From the NCBI GenBank assembly GCA_963575745.1, contig CAUYUJ010014564.1, forward strand, positions 1-64,000: a stretch of DNA of 64,000 bases. Direction: 5' to 3'. Below, piece after piece: positions 35,555 to 46,243 of this stretch. The notes beneath the pieces are model-generated. The model made no database searches. It had not been told where the DNA came from and worked only from the letters and a program-made list of their open reading frames with translations. The translations under genes were made by a program, and so were the position numbers. The DNA comes from Prorocentrum cordatum (lineage: Eukaryota > Sar > Dinophyceae > Prorocentrales > Prorocentraceae). The first letter of the stretch is position 1; every line of letters begins with the position of its first letter.

Positions 35555-37000
35555 GTGGGCGGCTCTGGATCGTGTCCTCATATTTGGAGGGAAACCTGCC
35601 AAAAAGCTCTCGTTGCTCCTGTTATGGGTGATGAAAATGGGATTCCAGCCGCCAGCCATGAGGGAATTGCCAGGATAGCTCAACAACACTTTGCTACGGT
35701 TGAACTCGCCACCTGCCTTAAGCAGGAGATTTTGGTATAATAATACAACGACATGAGTAGGACAGCCAGCTCCAAACCCCCTCCGACCCTTGATGCCATC
35801 CCCTCCCTGCTTTCGGTTCAGGCGGAAATGCGGAGGACGCCAGCCAACAGGGCAGCTGGATTGGGCGGTGTCATAGGTCACTTTGCGAAGGTTGCTCCAC
35901 TTGCCATGTCTCGTCGTGTCTATCCCTTGTTAGTCAAGTCATCATTGTAGCAGAGAGAGCCGCTGGGGTTCAAATCCGGATATATTGTTTACTTTCGCAA
36001 GGGGAAGGGGGCCCCGAACAAAATGACGAATCAGGGGGACGTGTTATTGGGAAGCACTATTGCCCAGCTTCACCGTAAATCGCTTAGGTCTCTCACCATC
36101 AAGTATGCGCATGCTCCCCCTCGCCTATGTCAATGTGGAGGGCTTCCAGGAAGAGGACTTGATGGGGGCCATCCTGATGGCCAGGCAGGTTTGGTCTGTC
36201 ACGGCCACTATGGGATTGTCCTTTGGGGGGATTTTCGTCGACCTTCTCGGTGGCCTTTTACTCTGCCCTGAAACAGTCATGCGTTTCCCTGCCGGCTGAA
36301 GAGGAGAGGCTGGAGGAAGCCCTCAGCGAGATTGACGTGTCCCCCTTTATTGAAGCTGGGCTAAGGATTCAGCTTGAGCTCCAGGCGCCACTTGAGGTCT
36401 GTGATCTGCCTGATGATCTTTTGGAGTTGGTCCGTGAAAGCCAGACTGGGAGCAGCTGGAAGCTCAGAGGTGATAATTTGATTACGCGACCAGGGCGGGG
36501 CTGCAGGCCTGGCGCGGTCCCTGCGACCGACATGTTCAACGTTCTGTTTGCGCGGGTCCAGAGAAAACATGAACACCAAGCGGCCGAATAAGGGCTAAGA
36601 TGGACCCCTCCCACCTCCGTAGCACACAGCAGCTCAAATTTCGATGGGTCCTTGGTCCGCGCTTCCACGTCCCTAGTGGATGACCTTTCGAATTCTGCGG
36701 TGGGTACTTGCCTGTGCACTGCAGACTATAGCCCAAGGTTGGCTGAAAGCATGTATTTACATGCGAGCTTACACGGGTTCTAGATACATTTCTCAAAGGC
36801 AGCTGCGCTGCTCTCATTCCGTGGAGTTGGTACGCGCAAAGATTCTCGTCTCTATCATCGGCCAGGGGATCGCCGTCTACGGAGCGAACAGCATGGGTTC
36901 CAGCTGCATATCGTTAGGTCTCACAAGTTACTCGGGGCACACATCATGGACACTGGGGGCGTGGCCAGAGAAATAACTGACAGGATTCGATCGTCGCGGT
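35555..37000 (+). pseudogene. Reverse transcriptase domain of the LINE
   Basis: Typical LINE RT signatures are present: DENGIPAASHEGIARIAQQH (pre-RT linker), EPLGFKSGYIVYFRKGKGAP at about 35955-36015 (motif 1/2), STFSVAFYSALKQS (motif A, with its Asp lost), GRGCRPGAVPATDMFNVLFA at about 36495-36555 (motif B, cf. GxRPGD), TSLVDDLSNS at 36668-36697 (motif C with the DD pair intact), and VRSHKLLGAHIMD at about 36910-36950 (motif E). Pieces lie in different frames, and stops occur near 35510, 35740, 35950 and 36590. The element is therefore inactive unless the sequence contains errors. Confidence 0.82.
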
Positions 37001-37019
37001 CTGCCCTTAGACCTATATA

Positions 37020-37830
37020 AAAAGTGGTGGGCCCCGGCTCTCATTTCAAAACTGCGTGCAACATTAGATATGCGGAGGCTTACGCAGGGGCCAGGCTTTC
37101 GTTTTCAGCTGGCACGCGGGATCCGCTTCCCCATAGGAGCATGGCGCAAGTTGAGGCGGCGTGCATCGGCATGCTAACAGCGGGGAAGCACATGCATCTA
37201 AGGCGTCAGTTCTTGCCCAAGCCGAACGCCTACCACTTCAAACTTTTCTTTCGATTGGTGGGTTGAGATTGCTACCGCGCATCCTCGGGGGAGCGCCACC
37301 CTTGCTCCGTTCGCTGTTGGACTACTCGTGGGATTTTTCATGGCGCAAGCAGCTTCGCGCAGATTCAGTGTGGGCGGGGGCAATGCAAAAGGGCAGCGCC
37401 GATACTTATGCATATGAAGAAGGGTCCTTGATTAAATTGGCAAGAAGTAGTAGGCGTGAGTTCCTTTCTTGTCATGCATGCGGCCAAAGCGGCCAAAACT
37501 CCGTGGAGAGTCGACTTTAACCTCCAATGTGGTGAAAGTGGCATCAATAAAGCCAAGTTCATAACTCAATGGAGGTTGGGCGAGCCGTCAGTCTCAAGTG
37601 ATCATATCGTTGAGGCTCCGCCCCCTCCGCCTAACCCTGGGGTTGTTTGCTGCGAGTGCGGGCGCCTCGCCAAGAGCGAACATCTCCTGCATATTCGCAG
37701 AATCAAACGCTATCCATCTTGCGCCGGCCCTGGATAATGTCACAAGAACGCAGTGCCCAGTTTGTTGCTGGCAATTTTGGGATGAAGATAGGCTGCTGAA
37801 GCACATTCATCGTTCCACCTCATGCCATTT
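37020..37830 (+). pseudogene. LINE C-terminal region with two zinc-finger-like motifs
   Basis: A thumb-like region (FKTACNIRYAEAYAGARLSF and a later piece) is followed by CCECGRLAKSEHLLHIRRIK at about 37650-37710 and CPVCCWQFWDEDRLLKHIHR at about 37755-37815, each with paired Cys and a spaced His. The two are in different frames. C-terminal fingers are common in LINE proteins and help nucleic-acid binding. Confidence 0.65.
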
Positions 37831-38900
37831 GACTTGGTTCAACGCTCCTCTTCGTCCATCCAATGAGGGATTGCTCGTTTGTCGTGACTTGGGACGGGAA
37901 AAAGCCAGGGGGAACAGGAGGCGCGGCCACGGTGGCACCGCGGCGAAGTTCCCTGCCGTTAAGGCCTTCGGACCTCCCTTCAGGACCAGGGTCCTGGCCG
38001 CCATGTGCAAAGTTGGATGCCTTGTTGCCCCGCCCCCCCTTGTGTGTTCCCATCCCTGTGGCGATGCCTATTGAGCCTCTTTCTGTGCCTGAGTCAGCTG
38101 GGTTCTTCTGGGCGGGCTGTGATGAGGACCGCTCCCCCTGTGCTCGGAGAGCCTTTGAGGCGGGATTGTCTTCCGATTCAGGATCTGGACGGGTTTGTAA
38201 CTATGATGCTGCCCCTTGGCGCAGCTCGCACATAGTGAGCTTTTCTACAGTTTTAGGAGTGGGCTACTCTCGGGATGCCTCATCGAGCCCCGGGCGTCGA
38301 CATGGAGAGCTCGGGAAGGGGAGAACTTGTGCAGATCCAGCGAGCGCCCGTGGGGGCGTTTCCACATTGCGAGCACTGTCGCGGACATGGTGGTGGACCA
38401 GGACAACCAGTTGATCAAACGGCGACAGCTTGCATTGTTATGTATCGCTTATGCCGTGCCCTTTATTCTTGTTGTCCCATTTGCTCTCTCACCTTTGTTG
38501 CCCGCTCCATCCAATTTGCCGATCGTCACGGATTTGTTGGACAATCGTAAGGTGGGCCACGTCATTGTTGATCTTTGCGCCTGTGGGTCGCCGCACACGC
38601 TTCCCACATTAGTGGTATCCTTGAGGGCCATGTCGCTTGAGCTTCTCACCCCTGGGATTCGCGGTGGCAGGTGTCACCATCAGGCGCGTCATGCCCCGCC
38701 GCCCCGTGAACGCCCTGGCACCTTCACCCCTGACGCCTTAAGTGTGGCGGCGTCAGTGCTTCAGTGTGCCGCCAGGTCTCGGGTCAGGTGAGCTGTCGGC
38801 TTCGTCCCCCCCCCCTTCTCTTGCACGTGCATGATTGGGGGTGCTGTCTTCGCCTTCCCTTTCTCTGCAGTATGCATGGGCTTCGAACCTCTTGTTCCTT
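37831..38900 (+). other. Region after the LINE fingers, origin unclear
   Basis: Open frames include one of 191 codons to 38791 with a hydrophobic stretch LALLCIAYAVPFILVVPFAL, which could be a membrane helix. It ends at CAG|GTGAGC, and CTTTCTCTGCAG lies 85 bp later, so an intron is possible. It could be the LINE 3' end or host exon sequence. Confidence 0.3.
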
Positions 38901-38929
38901 CAGCGAGCGAGCGAGCGAGCGAGCGAGGG

Positions 38930-39250
38930 GGAGGAGGGGGGGGAAGAGGAGGAGCAGGAGGAGGAGGCGGAGGAGGAGGCGGAGGAGGAGGAGGAGGCGG
39001 AGGAGGAGGAGGAGGAGGAGGAGGAGGAAACGGAGGAGGAGGAGGAGGGGGAGGAGGAGGAGGGGGAGGAGGAGTGGGAGGAGGAGGGGGAGGGGAGGAG
39101 GAGGAGGAAAGGAGGAGGAGGAGGAGGAGGAGGAGGTGGAGGAGGAGGAGGAGGAGGAGGAAGAGGAGGAGGAGGAGGAGGAGAGGAGGAGGAGGGGGAG
39201 GGGGAGGAGGAGGAGGAGGGGGAGGAGGAGGAGGAGGAGGAGGAGCGGGA
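38930..39250. repeat. (GGA)n microsatellite with GCGA start
   Basis: GAGC/GAGCGA units at 38905-38928, then GGA repeat with GGGGA and GCGGA variants. Frames of poly-Glu, poly-Gly and poly-Arg are artefacts. Confidence 0.95.
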
Positions 39251-39789
39251 GGCACGGCAGGCTCGCGCCGCGCTGACGCCACAGCGACCCCAGGGCGGGC
39301 GTTCAAAAGAGGCGAAGGCCGCCGGTGGCCCGGAATCTGCCGATATCGAGCGATCTGCGCCACCGCAAGCGGCGATAGTTCGAGGTCGAACGATCCACGC
39401 GGTGTGACATCCTGCCCTTATGATGTTCCAGCCTTCTTTAGCTTTGAATAATTTCTTGCACCAAGAAAGTTCCGAAACTGGAGGGTTCTCACGTGTCGGG
39501 CCCTGGGAGGCGATACTCGTTCGACATTGTTTCGATCGCTTTTTGGGTGTTCGAAATGAGTCTTGGGATGTGGTCATTCAGTACGATGGGAACAACATAA
39601 TCGCACCCCATCCACACATCCATTCCCATTACGCCGAGTCCTTCTGTGCATGCCGTTTGGGGTGTTCCAGATGACATTGATTCCCAAGTGACTCGATCGC
39701 TTGGCGCGCAAGCAGAGAGGGGGACACTGTACATTGGACGCGGAGGCGGTCGATCAGGAGGATGAGCAGGAGGATGAGCAGGATAATCT

Positions 39790-39862
39790 GGGAGGGAGGG
39801 AGGGGGGGAGGGAGCGAGGGGAGGGAGGGAGGGAGGGAGGGCGGGAGGGAGGGGGAGGCGGA
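39790..39862. repeat. (GGGA)n microsatellite
   Basis: GAGGGAGGGA units just upstream of exon candidate 8. Confidence 0.93.
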
Positions 39863-39873
39863 GGGCTCGCGAG

Positions 39874-39978
39874 GCCCATGACGCCTGGATGGAGGACGTG
39901 TCGCAGAGCTTGCAGGAGGCGCACGAGCGCTGCCACCAGCTGTCCGAGGACATTGCGGACGTGCGCGACCAGACCCAG
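39874..39978 (+). CDS. Exon candidate 8 of a coiled-coil gene
   Basis: A 105-base segment, phase 0 at both ends, from GCTCGCGAG to a GC donor (CCAG|GCCGGG). It codes AHDAWMEDVSQSLQEAHERC followed by HQLSEDIADVRDQTQ, a clear amphipathic helix (V, L, H, L, I, V at 3-4 spacing). The frame is the natural continuation of candidate 7. Confidence 0.6.
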
Positions 39979-40039
39979 GCCGGGAGCGAGGGGCGAGGGG
40001 GCGAGGGGCGAGGATTTGGAGGAGGAAACGGTATTTTGG

Positions 40040-40206
40040 GTTTCTTAATAGCGTGGGGGTTTATCCCCCCCGACAGGGGTCAACCTCGCCTCGTCGCCGC
40101 GCCGCGACGGGGGTCGGAGCGCCTTCGGCGCGCGGTGGCTGCCCGCGACGGGGGTCCATGTGGGGCTGTCGGCGGGGGTGATGCCCCCCGACGCTTGTTG
40201 AGAAAC
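40040..40206. repeat. Inverted repeat element, ~37-bp arms
   Basis: GTTTCTTAATAGCGTGGGGG... at 40040-40075 pairs with the reverse complement of 40168-40206 (GTTTCTCAACAAGCGTCGGG...). The inside repeats CCCGCGACGGGGGTC twice. It looks like another small non-autonomous element, different from the TTAGGTCGGG family. Confidence 0.6.
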
Positions 40207-40580
40207 TCGGAGTACCCATACCGCTACCCTTCCCTCGTTTTCCCCTTTTTGGGCCTCCTGGGAGGCTCTCGTCGCCACCGCTGGAGTTGCCTCGAAATGC
40301 TGGTCAGAACGCACCCCGGGAGAGGTCCGGGGAGTAGCTGTATTGGTACCTTTTTGTTTCCCCAGGGGTGATGATCGTGGTGGTGGTGAGGGGGAGGATG
40401 ACCGATGGCGAGGAGGAAGGGACCAGAGTAAGCCCAGGATGCCACCGCCATGCTGTAATGCGCCCTCCAGTTTTCCAATGTGGTTCCTCCTCAGATTAGA
40501 TTGGGCATGTCCCCCTACAGGCGGATTTTGGACGAGAAATAAAATACACCCCACACATATTCAAACATAATCAAACGATG

Positions 40581-40596
40581 GTCGAAACATCGTCCC
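40581..40596. repeat. 16-bp target-site duplication, left
   Basis: GTCGAAACATCGTCCC, identical to 42193-42208. The two copies bracket the LINE fragment and are the footprint of its integration. Confidence 0.85.
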
Positions 40597-40600
40597 TGTA

Positions 40601-41122
40601 ATGCGCCTGAGAGAGATCCGGCGCCTGCAATGCTTGCCGGTTGGGCGACGCAAGAAGCAGGAATACTGCAGGGCTTTTGGGTTGTCCAAGAGCACCTAAG
40701 GCTGGATGGCGAAGACCCCGCCCCGGGTCAAGGCCGACCAGGTGACGGCAGCGATTAGGAGGAGCGCAGGCGGATGCCCCATGGGGTCCAAACACATCAT
40801 GAACATCCTCGAGGGCGGCACCCTTGCGGCGGATGTGGTGATCGGGTGCCGGCTGGTGGCCACGATGCGGCGACGGCTGCGGAGGCGAGACGCTTCCCGC
40901 TGGTACACGAGTTGGTACCGCAAGCGAGGCACCTTGGTGGCGGAGGTGCGCTGCTGGCTGCGGAAAATGGGCTGGCAGGAGGAGGCGAGCGCCTGGAACT
41001 GGTACCACCCGGGCACGGGGATGGAGCTGAACTGGCAGCAGTTCAAGCGCCAGAGGAGGAGGGATGGGGCCCCGCTGCAGGGCGTCGAATACGATGAGGC
41101 CCGCGTGAAGCTAGCCAGATAG
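40601..41122 (+). pseudogene. LINE C-terminal region, part 1
   Basis: One frame from 40601 with a single stop near 40699. It codes MRLREIRRLQCLPVGRRKK, then VVIGCRLVATMRRRLRRRDA, RWYTSWYRKRGTLVAEVRCW and NWYHPGTGMELNWQQFKRQ. This post-RT segment is basic and tryptophan-rich. It ends 28 bp before the next frame, which carries the zinc knuckle. Confidence 0.5.
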
Positions 41123-41149
41123 GCAGCGAGAGACGGAGCGGGGACGAGG

Positions 41150-41704
41150 ATGCACGTGATGTGCGGGTCCTTCCTGTCGCCGCTGGCGGCGAAAGCAGCG
41201 GGAGGAGGGAAGTTTGACGAAGCATGCTACTGCGTGTGGCCTGGCTGCGACACAGACTTGCCAGACCAGGACCACATCATGTGGGGGTGCAGGCACCGAC
41301 CTCGCTGGGCCCCGGCCCGGCCAGGGGGCGCCCTGCAGGCGCGCTGGGGCTGGCCAGCGGGGCGCAGCCGGGACGGGGATCGATTGGTCCTGCGCTGGAT
41401 GGAAGAGGTGGCGGAACGCACCTGGGACGCCAGGTATCCAGCCCGTCAGTGGCGAGCGCCTGGGGGGGCGGCGCGGACGGCCCCGCAGGGGGGCAGGGAG
41501 GCGGACAACTTCTTCGAAAAAGAGGCGGAGCTGCAGCAGCGCCAGCAGGGTGAGGGAACCGAGGAGGCAGAGGAGGAGGAAGAGGAGGAACGGGCTCGCG
41601 ACGAAGGGCGAGGAGGCAGGGGAGAGGCAGAGGGAGAGGCAGAGGAGGAGGAACTCAAGGAGGAAAAGGGGGAGGAGGAGGGGAAGGGAGGAGACGGCGG
41701 ATGA
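41150..41704 (+). pseudogene. LINE C-terminal zinc motif and Glu-rich tail
   Basis: Codes CYCVWPGCDTDLPDQDHIMW then GCRHRP, a CxC...DHxxWxC arrangement like the zf-RVT region that closes many LINE proteins. A tail of Glu/Gly/Arg (EEAEEEEEEERARDEGRG) grades into the GGA microsatellite, so the tail probably grew by repeat slippage. Confidence 0.6.
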
Positions 41705-41965
41705 GGAGGAGGAGGAGGAGGAGGAGGAGGAGGAGGAGGAGGAGGAGGAGGTAGGAGGAGGAGGAGGAGGAGGGAGGAGGAGGAGGAGGAGGAGGAGGAG
41801 GAGGAGGAGGAGGAGGAGGAGGAGGAGGAGGAGGTAGAGGCAGGGGTGGGGGCACCCGCACAGGCGGACCCCACCGGGGTGGGGGCACCCGCACAGGCGA
41901 ATCCCACCCGGCGAGAGGAGGTCGCGGAGGGCGCGGGGAGGCACCCGCACAGGCGGACCCCGCCA
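41704..41965. repeat. (GGA)n and GGGGGCACCCGCACAGGCGG repeats in the LINE 3' region
   Basis: GGA repeat at 41704-41840, then about three imperfect copies of GGGGGCACCCGCACAGGCGG at 41850, 41880 and 41940. Confidence 0.9.
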
Positions 41966-42344
41966 GGAGAAAAGGCGAGGGCAGAGGGCAGCGCGCAGAT
42001 GCCTGGGATCGGGAAACGGAGGAGGTAGAGGGCGAGAGCAGGGAGGAGGACGAGGGCGAGGAGGGCGCAGAGAAACCTGCGGAGGTGGAGGAGGAGGAGG
42101 CGGCGGAGGAGGGTGTCACCCCCGGAAGGTGCTGATTTAATTTTTATGTCGTGCTGCTGTTCGTCGGCCGCGGCATGTACAACGTTTTCTCTGTCGAAAC
42201 ATCGTCCCCGGACTATTTGTTGAGTATTTTTGAATATTCCTCCAGTAGAGGGACGGGCCCGACCTAGTCCTCAGAAGTCCCTGCGCGCCTTTCCTCTTCG
42301 TTGCAAGTAGCGCGCCCCCCCTGGCAAGACGAGCACCCCACGGG

Positions 42345-42400
42345 CCTGCCATTCGGGCGAGAGCCTCGTTTCGAGAAGGAGCTACCCTGCACCCCTTCTG
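42345..42400. repeat. Single copy of the GCGAGAGCC dispersed repeat
   Basis: GGGCGAGAGCCTCGTTTCGA and GAAGGAGCTACCCTGCA match units at 44.1-44.65 kb and at 55118-55160. Confidence 0.55.
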
Positions 42401-42410
42401 CCGAGCTTTG

Positions 42411-42520
42411 AAGTCAGGCATGCCCCCCAACAGGATGAGTGTTGACGAACGGCCGAAACACAGAGGTGTGGCGATTTTTTATGCTATGTTCAAAATATTC
42501 CCAAAGTAGTCTAGAACTTG
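42411..42520. mobile_element. Possible decayed MITE copy
   Basis: AAGTCAGGCATGCCCCCCAA, then CAGGATGAGTGTTGACGAA, resembles the left end of the TTAGGTCGGG family. The right end is not clear, with a weak match near 42495. Confidence 0.35.
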
Positions 42521-42748
42521 TTTTCTGGGCGCTGACTGGGCGAGCGTCTGGTGCGCGCGGTAGGAAAACACGATGCGCCGCGTGGCGCCAGAAGTGCGAC
42601 AACGGTAGGGCCAGAAAGTCCAACGAGGTGTCCAGCGAGAGCGTTGGTTTGTAAAGGCACCGCCCCCACCCGTGCAACCGCTGCGCACTTTCACATATGG
42701 TCGACAAGTTCTATGATGTCTCATGCAGGAGCTTCACTCTTGAAAAAG

Positions 42749-42749
<1 letters not shown>

Positions 42750-42835
<86 letters not shown>

Positions 42836-42919
42836 CGTGGTCGTGTTCGTCGTCGCCCCCTTGGTCGTGGTCGTCGCCGTCGCCGTCGCCGTCGTCGTTG
42901 CCGCCGCCGCCGTCGTCGT

Positions 42920-42954
<35 letters not shown>

Positions 42955-43790
42955 TCGCCGCCGTCGTCGTTGTCGCCGCCGCCGCCGCCAAGGCCGTGGT
43001 GGTCGTCGCCGCCTTGGTCGTCGATGTTGTCGCTGTCGCCGTCGCCGTCGCCGTCGTCGCCGCCGTCGTCGTCGTCGCCGTCGTCGTCCTCGTCCTCGTT
43101 CCCGCCCCTGTTCTCGTCCTCGTCGTCGTCATCGAGGGCGTCGAAAGGCCTCGAGATGCCTCCAGAGGTCCTAGGATATCTTCTGAGGCCTCCAGAGACC
43201 TCCGGAGGCCAGAAGGGGCGGCCGTCGTCGTCGTCGTCGTCGTCGTCTTCGTCCTCGTGGTTCTCGTCGTCGTCGTCGTCGTCCTCGTACTCGTACTCGT
43301 ACTCGTCCTCGTCTTGTCCACGTTTTTGTCGTCATCGTCGTTCTCGTTGTCCATGTCGTCGTCCTCATCGTCGTCGTTGTCCTCGTTGTCGTTGTCGTCC
43401 AGAGATCTCCTGAGGCCTCGTTCGTCGTCCTCGGCGTCCTCGTCCCTCATCGTCGTCCTCGTCTTGCTTCAGAGGCCTCCAGAGATCTCCTGAGGCCTTG
43501 GGAGGCATCTGTAGACCTTGAGAGGCGGCCGTCATCGTTGTCGTAGTCGTCGTCATCGTCGTCGTCCTCCTCGTCATCTCCGTCGTCGTCGTCCTCCTCG
43601 TCGTCTTCGTCCTCGTCCTCGCCCTTGTCGTCGACGCCGCCGTCGCCGCAGTCGTCATCGTCGTCGTCGTCATTGCCGTCGTCGTCGCCGTCGTCGTCGT
43701 CCTCATCCCCGTCCTCGTCCTTGTATCCTCGTCCTCGTCGTCGTCGTCGTCGTTATCGTTTTCGTCTGGCGCTCGGGCGCCCTCGTCGTC
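42750..43790. repeat. (TCG)n/(CGC)n compound array
   Basis: TCG, GCC and CTCGTC trinucleotides with an island of CCTCCAGAG words at 43140-43215 and again at 43470-43520. Frames read poly-Ser, poly-Arg, poly-Val or poly-Thr and are artefacts. Confidence 0.95.
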
Positions 43791-43839
43791 CAGCAAACAC
43801 CAGCACATAATAATGCTCGAAGGAGGCTGTGGGGTAACA

Positions 43840-43985
43840 AAAGACTGTGGTGCACAATGGTGCACGTATGCACTGCGCAGTACATAGGCGATGTGGTGCA
43901 CGCGGCTTCGGCGGTGCGTACTGTGCTGCGCATTGTGGTGCTTGTTGTGATGTGCGCAGGCGCTGTGGTGCGAGAACCATGTGGC
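43840..43985. repeat. GTGGTGCAC-type short repeats
   Basis: TGTGGTGCACAATGGTGCACG, ATGTGGTGCACGCGG and related words recur at irregular spacing. Nothing coding was recognised. Confidence 0.5.
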
Positions 43986-44069
43986 GAGGGGGGCGTTACA
44001 TTATGCCCCCCCCGCCCCCCCCCATACCGCCTCTTCTGGCCGCGAATATGACCACGCGCTCCCACATCA

Positions 44070-44700
44070 TTTCAGGCCTCTGGTCGTTACATTTTCATAC
44101 GAGAGCCCTGTTTCGAAAAGGTGCAACCCTCCATCCACAGCTGCTGCGTTGTTGTAGGACGAATATTCGCGGCGTGCTAATGCGAGAAACCCACTTTGAA
44201 CACGTACCACCCTCCATCGTTGTTGCTGTTGCAGATTATAAGATGAATATGCTCGGCGCATCGGATGAGAGACCCATTCTGAAAATGACGCAGTCTCTAT
44301 CCTTGTCATTGCTGCAACCTTTCAAACGAATCTGCTCGGCGCAAGAAGCGAGAGCCCAATGTTGAACAGGATGCGCCCTGCGTTCTTGACAGTTGTTGCT
44401 ACATGCTGAGACGAGTGCGCGCGGTACCCCAGCGTGAGCCCCAATTCTGAAAATGTGTCGCCCTCCCTTGAGTAACTGTTGCGCAAGTGGTCGGATTTGC
44501 AAGGAACTGTCAGGCCAGAGCTCCGTATAATCAAAAAGTATTAGCCTCCATCTTAGTAGGGGTTGCAAGCTTTCCAGATGAATGTGCGCGATGCCAAGGC
44601 GAGAGCCCCAATCTGAAAAGGGCCGGGCCTCCAATTTTGTAACAGTTTTCAGTGTTGAGCTCCATTTTGAGAAGAATTTTGACTCCATCCGCGTAGTTTC
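44070..44700. repeat. ~110-bp degenerate tandem repeat (GCGAGAGCC family)
   Basis: At least five diverged units carry TTGTTGCAG, then AGACGAATATTCGCGGCG / AGATGAATATGCTCGGCG, then GCGAGAGCCC, a purine run with TTCTGAAAA, and CGCCCTCC. A single unit occurs at 55082-55165 and part of one at 42345-42400. Confidence 0.75.
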
Positions 44701-44819
44701 AGCATTTCAGCAAGTGTTTGGCTGCAGACGGTAACTTGTGAGGAGGTCTTACGCAAACCGCTTGGCTGGCCCACCGACACGTCTGTCAGAGTGAGTTACT
44801 TATGAGGACAAAGACAACG

Positions 44820-45280
44820 ATGGTGTGGACGACGATGCTGATGATGGCGCTGATGATGCTGATGATGCTGATGATGCTGCTGACGATAATGCTGATTATG
44901 ATGATGACGATGACGATGACGATGCTGCTGATGATGATGCCGATGACGATGATGATGATGCCGTGAATGATGATGATGCTGATGATGATGATGATTCCGA
45001 CAAGGAGTATGAGGCGGATGATGATGATGCTGATGATGATGATGCTGATGATGATGATGATGATGATGATGATGGCAACGGTGGTGATGATGAGGCTGAT
45101 GATGATGATAGGGATGGTGCTGATTCTGATGATGCTGATGCTGATGATATTGAGGAGGAGGATGAGGATGGTGATGAAGATGAGACGGTGGATGATGAGG
45201 AAGAGGAGGATCGGTGATGATGTTGATTATAATGATAATGATGAATGATGAATATGATGCTGATAATGATGATGATGAAT

Positions 45281-45343
<63 letters not shown>

Positions 45344-45985
45344 CCGATGATGATGATGATGGTTGTCATGATAATTATTATGATGGTAGTGATGATGATG
45401 ATGATGCCGATGCTGATCATGTCGAGGATGAGTATGATGAAGTCCAGGACGAATCTGAGGATGATGATGATGATTATGATGATGGTGATGATGTTGCCCA
45501 GGATGACAATGACGACGACGCTTACCACGAGGAGGATAGGTGGATGATGATGACGATGATGCTGATGCTGATGCTGATGATGATGACGGTGATGATGTTG
45601 ATGATAATGAAGATACTGCTGCTGATAATGATGATGATGATGCTGATGATGATGATGGTGGTGATGGTGGTGATGACGGGGCTGATGCTGCTGCTGTTGC
45701 TGCTGCTGATGATGGTGAGGATGACGATGTTGATGATGTTGTTGTCGTTGTTGTTGATGCTGTTGCTGCTGATGATGATGAGGATGATGGTAATGGTGAT
45801 GGTTACGGTGATGGTGATGATGTCAATGATGCTGATGGTGCTGATGATGATGTGAATCATGATGCTGCTGATGATGCTACTGATGCTGTTGCTGATGATG
45901 ATGCTGATGATGCTGATGCTGCTGAGGATGATGATGCTGATGCTGATGCTGATGATGATGATTGTGATGATGATGATGATGATGC

Positions 45986-46020
<35 letters not shown>

Positions 46021-46192
46021 CTGATGCTGATGCTGATGCTGATGCTGATGCTGATGCTGATGCTGATGCTGATGATGCTGCTGATGATGCTGCTGATGAT
46101 GCTGCTGATGATGATCGTGATGGCGGTGATTATGATGATGCTGATGCTGATACTGATGCTGATGCTGATGCTGATGCTGATGATGCTGCTTC

Positions 46193-46239
<47 letters not shown>

Positions 46240-46243
46240 CTAA
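44820..46243. repeat. (GAT)n/(GATGCT)n compound microsatellite
   Basis: GAT and GCT trinucleotides, including a long GATGCT run at 46015-46080. The only less regular part is 45090-45220 (Asp/Glu-coding). Frames of poly-Asp, poly-Met and poly-Ile are artefacts; the 301-codon Asp-rich frame 45540-46445 is not supported as a gene. Confidence 0.96.

Larger units (their letters stand above)
30733..38050 (+). mobile_element. Degenerate non-LTR retrotransposon (LINE), near full length
   Basis: One + strand series of domains, interrupted by frameshifts and stops: zinc finger and coiled coil, Pro/Ser-rich linker, RNase H, APE-type endonuclease, reverse transcriptase, C2H2-like fingers. The order and the LINE-type RT motifs identify a target-primed retrotransposon. 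The start is placed at the end of the GGA microsatellite; the 3' end is not defined, and no poly(A) or target duplication was found. Placing RNase H before the endonuclease is unusual, since in the I, R1 and related clades it follows the RT. A GGA-rich block also begins at 38930, so the element may have entered a GGA tract or may carry one at its 3' side. Confidence 0.8.
40597..42192 (+). mobile_element. 5'-truncated LINE insertion, about 1.6 kb
   Basis: Bounded by the 16-bp duplication, it holds only the C-terminal part of a LINE polyprotein, as expected from incomplete target-primed reverse transcription. Its own 3' part contains a GGA microsatellite (41704-41840) and three copies of a GGTGGGGGCACCCGCACAGG repeat. 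No poly(A) tail is seen; the 3' end is T-rich (ATTTAATTTTTATG, then GTACAACGTTTTCTCT). Confidence 0.8.
40496..42267. mobile_element. Palindromic MITE, copy 2, split by a LINE insertion
   Basis: The left half (40496-40596) starts TTAGATTGGGCATGTCCCCC and the right half (42193-42267) ends GGGACGGGCCCGACCTAG. Both halves share GTCGAAACATCGTCCC at the break. Without the insert and one copy of that word the element would be about 160 bp, the size of copy 1. Confidence 0.85.

Noticed and set aside
40453-40607. 12-bp direct repeat CTGTAATGCGCC (40453-40464 and 40596-40607) as a target duplication of the MITE
   Set aside because: The second copy lies inside the inserted LINE, beyond the better-supported 16-bp duplication, so it is probably chance.
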